Below are positions 60,861 through 64,000 of a stretch of DNA of 64,000 bases, piece after piece (the stretch's first letter is position 1; the number at the start of each line of letters is the position of its first letter). Origin of the DNA: Pimelobacter simplex (GTDB lineage Bacteria; Actinomycetota; Actinomycetes; Propionibacteriales; Nocardioidaceae); contig JADCLI010000008.1 of assembly GCA_016803235.1 (NCBI GenBank), forward strand, positions 1-64,000, in the 5' to 3' direction. The translations under genes and the position numbers were made by a program. The notes beneath the pieces are model-generated. The model was not told where the DNA came from and did no database searches. It saw only the letters and a list, made by a program, of their open reading frames with translations.

Positions 60861-60918
60861 TGTGTCCGCTCACGCCGCTGTCGGGGCGGAGAGCCTGCTG
60901 ATGCCGCGATCCGTCGCC
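60861..60918. repeat. Array site, long form with GTCGGGG module
   Basis: GTGTGTCCGCTCACGCCGCT, GTCGGGGCGGAGAGCCTGCT, GATGCCGCGATCC. Two left halves in tandem, as if one site inserted in another. Confidence 0.65.
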
Positions 60919-60930
60919 TACAATTCTCCG

Positions 60931-61200
60931 GTGGACTCGGAATCAGCGGCGACGCCTTCCGCGGTGACGCGGTTCTTCTCGACCGTCTACGGGGCATAGT
61001 CCGGAGGAAGGTGGCCGCTACTGGACGGGCCTTGGTGGCTTGGTCTCATCGGCGCGGCGGCGTTGCTGGCCGTTGCGTTCGGAGAGAGTCCGTGGAAGTG
61101 GATAGCCCTGGCTGTGACCGTCGTTCTTCTGTGGGGTCCGCTGTGCGTTCGATGGTTTGTCGGGCTTGCTAGAGCCGTCCGCGCATTCCGGGAGGACTAG
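60931..61200 (+). pseudogene. Array gene: small membrane protein interrupted by an in-frame TAG
   Basis: GTG 60931 opens VDSESAATPSAVTRFFSTVYGA, then TAG at 60997-60999. In the same frame the sequence continues SGGRWPLLDGPWWLGLIGAA, ALLAVAFGE, WKWIALAVTVVLLWGPLCVR, WFVGLARAVRAFRED to the stop at 61200. The whole is 89 codons with two membrane helices. No good start follows the TAG, so I read it as a nonsense-disrupted gene; a read-through or non-AUG start would be the alternatives. Confidence 0.6.
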
Positions 61201-61229
61201 CTGTCGTCTCAACTGACGACGACCGGATC

Positions 61230-61460
61230 TGCCGCAAAGCGGGAACCGCGACACGTCCCGTCGACGAGTGAGTTCCCCGGACCCGGCCCGGCTCGAACGG
61301 GCTGCCACCCCCACCGTGCGACGGGCAGGACGCACCCTTACCGGGTAGGTGCGCCTTGGGCGGGCTCAACCCAAACGGTACGTGTCACACGATCTAGCTG
61401 CATCCGAGATATCCGAGCGGACATTCCGCTGTCGGGGTGGAGCGCCCGACCATACTGCGA
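61230..61460. repeat. 231-bp direct repeat, copy A
   Basis: Near-identical to 63331-63561 (offset 2101; I see about four to six differences). It holds no credible gene. Internal hairpins include GCCCG-GCTCGAA-CGGGC (reads as a tRNA T-arm-like loop TTCGAGC on the minus strand) and GACGCACCC/GGTGCGCC. It ends in the GTCGGGG module and a half array site, so it spans from one site to the next like a gene-free cassette. Confidence 0.85.
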
Positions 61461-61533
61461 CGGCGACCTGACCGGGTACCTCTTCCGCTGTCTCCACTGC
61501 GGCACGTACCTGGCGTATTCAGACGCCAACTGA
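61453..61533 (+). pseudogene. C-terminal fragment of a CbrC (UPF0167)-like gene
   Basis: Open frame YCDGDLTGYLFRCLHCGTY, LAYSDAN, stop TGA 61531-61533. The CxHCG and the ending YSD-N match the C-terminus of CbrC-family proteins (associated with colicin E2 tolerance in E. coli), as I remember it. The upstream part of the gene is missing: the frame runs straight into repeat copy A, so the junction is a recombination scar. Confidence 0.65.
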
Positions 61534-61607
61534 TCCGAGCGGATCTCCTGCTGTCGGGGCGGAGAGCCCGACCATGCCGCGAACCGCGCGGTCATGCCGA
61601 TGAGCGA
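61534..61607. repeat. Array site, long form with full consensus core
   Basis: Starts right after the TGA. CCGAGCGGATCTCCTGCTGT, then the GTCGGGG module, then the identical 28-nt core (61573-61600) and GATGAGCG end. Confidence 0.85.
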
Positions 61608-61634
61608 ACACCCGTTCTAAGGGATGATGAGTAG

Positions 61635-61946
61635 ATGATGGGCCGCGAGCATCCTCGGCCGCTGCGGGACCGGGAATGGACCGATCCGGCCGGTACGCGC
61701 TGGCGCATGCGCGGGAGCGAGTTGGACCCGAAGCAGGCACGGCGCCTACTTCGACGCGATGGAATCCGAGTGCTCCTGGTCAACAGCCCAGACCCTGAAC
61801 TGGTCGCGGAGGATGACCTGGAGGACCTCCGGCGTCGGCTTGAGGAGTTCTGGTCAGGCCGCGCGCAACCAATGGCCGACTTCATGGTTGGCGACTTTCG
61901 CAACGAGGACCGCGGCGTGCTGATCGTCATCCAAGAGTCCTGCTGA
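61635..61946 (+). CDS. Array gene: paralog of 51269
   Basis: 103 aa (ATG-ATG, second at 61638). EWTDPAGTRWRMRGSELDPK, RVLLVNSPDPELVAEDDLED, FWSGRAQPMADFMVGDFRNE, ends VIQESC. Differences to the 51269 protein are scattered substitutions, so it is a diverged duplicate kept as an intact gene. The leader (CACCCG..TAAGGGATGATGAG) is also duplicated. Confidence 0.82.
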   Translation: MMGREHPRPLRDREWTDPAGTRWRMRGSELDPKQARRLLRRDGIRVLLVNSPDPELVAEDDLEDLRRRLEEFWSGRAQPMADFMVGDFRNEDRGVLIVIQESC

Positions 61947-61950
61947 TCGA

Positions 61951-61990
61951 CCCTCATGCCGCGAACCGCGCGGTCATGCCGATGAGCGGG
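61951..61990. repeat. Array site with full consensus core
   Basis: Begins 4 nt after the stop. CCCTCATGCCGCGAACCGCG then CGGTCATGCCGATGAGCGGG. Identical 28-nt core with 53333, 61573 and 62435. Confidence 0.88.
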
Positions 61991-62013
61991 CGCCCTCAGT
62001 CATGCTGTCCCGC

Positions 62014-62427
62014 ATGGAACCCGTAGTCATCGCAGACGGCCGCACCAGGCTGGTCCTCTCTCACCCGGACACGGCGAGTTCGGCTCCGGCGCAGTACCTG
62101 TCAGTCACCCTGGAGGGCCCTGATCTGCGGGCATCGCGTCAGGTCTACGAGGGCTACGACGAAGGGTTCACCAGTCTGGCCCGCTACTTCGGTGACCTAG
62201 CCGTCGACTGGCGGGGCTGGGAGGGGACTCGCGACTACGAGTCGATCGAAGGCGACTTCCGCGTGCGAGCCACTCATGACGGTCATGTGAACCTGAGCGT
62301 GTTGCTGTGGGAGTCGACCGAGCCTGCTGGGTGGCGGGTGGAGGCTGAGGTTCGCCTCGACGCCGGGGAAGCCCTGAGCGCGGCCGCCGTCGACATCGCT
62401 GTGCTCGTGCGAGCACAGCCGCGCTAG
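62014..62427 (+). CDS. Array gene: DUF6228-like protein
   Basis: 137 aa from ATG 62014 (ATG 62002 in frame). VTLEGPDLRASRQVYEGYDE, LARYFGDLAVDWRGWEGTRDY, ESIEGDFRVRATHDGHVNLS, VRLDAGEALSAAAVDIAVLV. The GPxLRA, LAxDWRGW and ATHDGHV blocks match the DUF6228 family as I recall it, which occurs in poly-immunity loci. Fits exactly between two consensus sites. Confidence 0.82.
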   Translation: MEPVVIADGRTRLVLSHPDTASSAPAQYLSVTLEGPDLRASRQVYEGYDEGFTSLARYFGDLAVDWRGWEGTRDYESIEGDFRVRATHDGHVNLSVLLWESTEPAGWRVEAEVRLDAGEALSAAAVDIAVLVRAQPR

Positions 62428-62474
62428 TGCTCGCTCATGCCGCGAACCGCGCGGTCATGCCGAGTTGAGTGCAC
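62428..62474. repeat. Array site with full core and GTTGAGT end
   Basis: Directly follows TAG 62425-62427. TGCTCGCTCATGCCGCGAAC, CGCGCGGTCATGCCGAGTTG, AGTGCAC. Here the usual GATGAGC end is replaced by GTTGAGT (62464-62470), showing that the two heptamers are versions of one element. Confidence 0.88.
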
Positions 62475-62504
62475 TTCAGGCTACGAAGCGACACACTCTG
62501 ACGA

Positions 62505-62927
62505 ATGAGAACCGCGGCGCCTGTGTGTGAGTTGAAGGTTGAGAGCAGGCGCATTGCTCCGTGGGTTGTCGCGGGCGCTTCGATCGTTCTCGCGCTGCCG
62601 GGCACGGCCCTTTCTACTCTCAGCGGCCTACTCGACCTTGCCTTTGATCCCAGCGACGGCCTTCACGAATCCCTCGATGCCTGCGGGATGCCGCAGAACT
62701 GGTTCTGGGAGGCGTATCAGAACCACACCGGCTGGTTCGAGCTAGCACTCGCGCTCGTCCTCGGCGTCATCGCGGCCACCGTGATCTTTGCTGCTTGGCA
62801 CCGACACTTGATTGCCACCCTTCTCCTCGGGGCGCTCCTCGTTGCACTCTCTGTCTGGCCGTTCATCGTGTATTACGAGCGATCCGGCGACGGCGCCTGG
62901 ATGCTCATCGAGTGCCACGACCTGTAA
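62505..62927 (+). CDS. Array gene: small membrane protein
   Basis: 140 aa. Three hydrophobic helices (APWVVAGASIVLALPGTALS, FELALALVLGVIAATVIFAAW, LIATLLLGALLVALSVWPFI), with an outside loop holding DACGMPQNWFWEAYQNHTGW. Function unknown. Confidence 0.75.
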   Translation: MRTAAPVCELKVESRRIAPWVVAGASIVLALPGTALSTLSGLLDLAFDPSDGLHESLDACGMPQNWFWEAYQNHTGWFELALALVLGVIAATVIFAAWHRHLIATLLLGALLVALSVWPFIVYYERSGDGAWMLIECHDL

Positions 62928-62940
62928 ACGGGCCCGGCCA

Positions 62941-62984
62941 ACGGTCGACCATGCCGCAATCCGCACGGTCATGCCGATGCGAGC
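62941..62984. repeat. Array site, slightly degenerate
   Basis: GGTCGACCATGCCGCAATCC, GCACGGTCATGCCGATGCGA, GCG. Both CATGCCG boxes 20 nt apart. Confidence 0.78.
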
Positions 62985-62990
62985 GAGCCC

Positions 62991-63299
62991 CTAGTCGCCG
63001 GCGAGCTGGTCTACAAGCTCATCCCATTCGGGGGTGCAAATGGTGTAGGGCCACATGGGGTCCTTCTCTACCTGGCCGGTTAGGTGCACGAGCCCCCATT
63101 GGTGGACGGCAGGAAGCCAGAACACGACATCCTTTAGGTGGTGCCGCACAGCCACGGCGCGAACGGTTACCCCATGGAGAAGGTGTCCTTTGGGCACCTC
63201 TCGCATTAGTTCCTGCTCGAGCTGCTCCGCCGCCTCTGCCGCCTCGACCTCCCACCATTCGCCTGGGAGGCTCGTGATGTCGAAGGGCGGCAGCGTCAC
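62991..63299 (-). CDS. Array gene: hypothetical immunity-like protein
   Basis: 102 aa from GTG 63299. LPPFDITSLPGEWWEVEAAE, LLHGVTVRAVAVRHHLKDVV, FWLPAVHQWGLVHLTGQVEK, MWPYTICTPEWDELVDQL. The VHLTG...WP pattern is common in bacterial hypotheticals of immunity loci; no family name certain. Minus strand. The next site upstream was cut by repeat copy B. Confidence 0.75.
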   Translation of the reverse strand: MTLPPFDITSLPGEWWEVEAAEAAEQLEQELMREVPKGHLLHGVTVRAVAVRHHLKDVVFWLPAVHQWGLVHLTGQVEKDPMWPYTICTPEWDELVDQLAGD

Positions 63300-63330
63300 C
63301 GGACGATTGTGCCTGAGCAACGCACGCTCA

Positions 63331-63561
63331 TGCCGCAAAGCGGGAACCCCGACACGTCCCGTCGACGAGTGAGTTCCCCGGACCCGGCCCGGCTCGAACG
63401 GGCTGCCACCCCCACCGTGCGACGGGCAGGACGCACCCTTACCGGGTAGGTGCGCCTTGGGCGGGCTCAACCCAAACGGTACGTGTCACACGATCTAGCT
63501 GCATCCGAGATATCCGAGCGGACATTCCGCTGTCGGGATGGAGCGCCCGACCATACCGCGA
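63331..63561. repeat. 231-bp direct repeat, copy B
   Basis: Second copy of 61230-61460. Its left end joins CGCACGCTCATGCCGCAAAG, i.e. a half array site, whereas copy A is joined to GGATCTGCCGCAAAG; its right end continues into a site and a different gene. The block therefore moved as a unit bounded by array sites. Confidence 0.85.
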
Positions 63562-63596
63562 TTCGCTCGGTGACGCCGGTGTGCGTGCGGCTTCGT
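63525..63596. repeat. Array site, long form with GTCGGG module
   Basis: TTCCGCTGTCGGGATGGAGC, GCCCGACCATACCGCGATTC, GCTCGGTGACGCCGGTGTGC. Degenerate right half. Confidence 0.65.
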
Positions 63597-63614
63597 TTCC
63601 TGCAGACTTCTCCC

Positions 63615-63968
63615 ATGGAACACGTCGGTGTCGATGCTGACATGCTTCTAGACCACGACATCGGAGACATCGTCTCGGTGACGCTCGGAGGAACCTCGTG
63701 GCAACTGTCGATCTGGGCGAAACCAGTCGAGTGGAACCGCCTTACGGAGATTCCACGGATCGCGACCAGCGAACGAGCCGACTTTCGCCTGGGCACCACG
63801 ATGGGGCTCGATGTCTGGTGGCACGTCTCGGACGACGTACTCGTCCTCGCCATCGGTGGGGCTCCTGAGGACTCCAGCCTGATCTTCGCTCTACCAGCTT
63901 CAGTGCTCGATGACATCCCACGGGTGATCCGCGACGTGATTGACGAGGGCTGGGACAACGCGCACTAA
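63615..63968 (+). CDS. Array gene: hypothetical protein
   Basis: 117 aa from ATG 63615. VSVTLGGTSWQLSIWAKPVEW, FRLGTTMGLDVWWHVSDDVL, VLAIGGAPEDSSLIFALPAS, then DDIPRVIRDVIDEGW. No family recognised. It is the last gene in the window; the array appears to continue. Confidence 0.72.
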   Translation: MEHVGVDADMLLDHDIGDIVSVTLGGTSWQLSIWAKPVEWNRLTEIPRIATSERADFRLGTTMGLDVWWHVSDDVLVLAIGGAPEDSSLIFALPASVLDDIPRVIRDVIDEGWDNAH

Positions 63969-64000
63969 CGTCGTAGACGGCCAGCGCTGTGACCATCCGA

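Noticed and set aside
61169..61369. Minus-strand frame shared by both 231-bp repeat copies (PKAHLPGKGASCPSHGGGG)
   Set aside because: Identical only because the DNA is duplicated; it is low-complexity, has different start contexts and extends through hairpins.
61230..61460. A tRNA gene on the minus strand of the 231-bp repeat
   Set aside because: A T-arm-like hairpin (GCCCG-TTCGAGC-CGGGC) is present, but no 5' acceptor strand or anticodon arm pairs correctly with it.
51181..63600. CRISPR array
   Set aside because: Repeats are 40-70 nt, imperfect, unevenly spaced and separated by whole genes; no cas genes are present.

Overview
The window looks like the chromosome of a high-GC actinobacterium, most likely a Nocardioides-type organism (Nocardioidaceae). 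Support: very GC-rich core genes with many GTG starts, short ATGA/GTGA operon overlaps, an InhA-like FabG-FabI pair, a fadE24/fadE23-like acyl-CoA dehydrogenase pair, a CE1758/CE1759-type luciferase-like monooxygenase plus FMN reductase pair, DUF3099, dodecin and a MOBF relaxase of actinobacterial type. The species assignment is inference.

Positions 1-44,900 are core chromosome, densely packed on both strands: an ABC-F protein; a FtsX/MacB-type ABC exporter with a small kinase; glpK-glpD with an SDR; SURF1; moaA; DUF3099; dodecin; fabG-fabI; serB; a single-subunit ABC ATPase; NfeD-SPFH-TauE; a SpoIIE-type phosphatase; flavin monooxygenase and reductase; three acyl-CoA dehydrogenases; a CysG-like siroheme enzyme; a TrmH-type methyltransferase; peptide deformylase; an ECF sigma operon; galactokinase; a nucleosidase; a HesB-like protein; an AraC regulator; and a methyltransferase. 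Several core intergenic gaps hold long palindromes (12383-12459, 15358-15591, 26563-26656). One core gene (34143-35631) is split by a frameshift in a C4G4 run.

At 44942-45027 lies tRNA-Leu(GAG), followed at once by a tyrosine integrase, two excisionase-like HTH genes, and a MobF relaxase-helicase with palindromes on both sides. This is the left end of an integrative and mobilizable element. No second copy of the tRNA 3' end is visible, so the element runs past the right edge.

From about 51,180 to the right edge the DNA changes character. GC looks lower, genes are small (50-260 codons), most are on the + strand, and nearly every gap is filled by one imperfect inverted/direct repeat of about 40-70 nt that begins within a few bases of a stop codon. 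The best four copies share an identical 28-nt core with two CATGCCG boxes. Some outer stems change in a compensatory way (CTCAT/ATGAG, CACAT/ATGTG, CTCGGA/TCCGAG). The genes include a barstar, an Imm8-like immunity protein, DUF6881-like and DUF6228-like proteins, small membrane proteins, duplicated genes, a 231-bp duplicated non-coding block, gene fragments and a second tyrosine recombinase (56487-57404). My reading is a cassette array, integron-like in architecture but with its own repeat family, that collects orphan immunity-type genes on an actinobacterial mobile element. Layout, repeats, duplications and fragments are seen directly. The cassette mechanism and the immunity role are inference.
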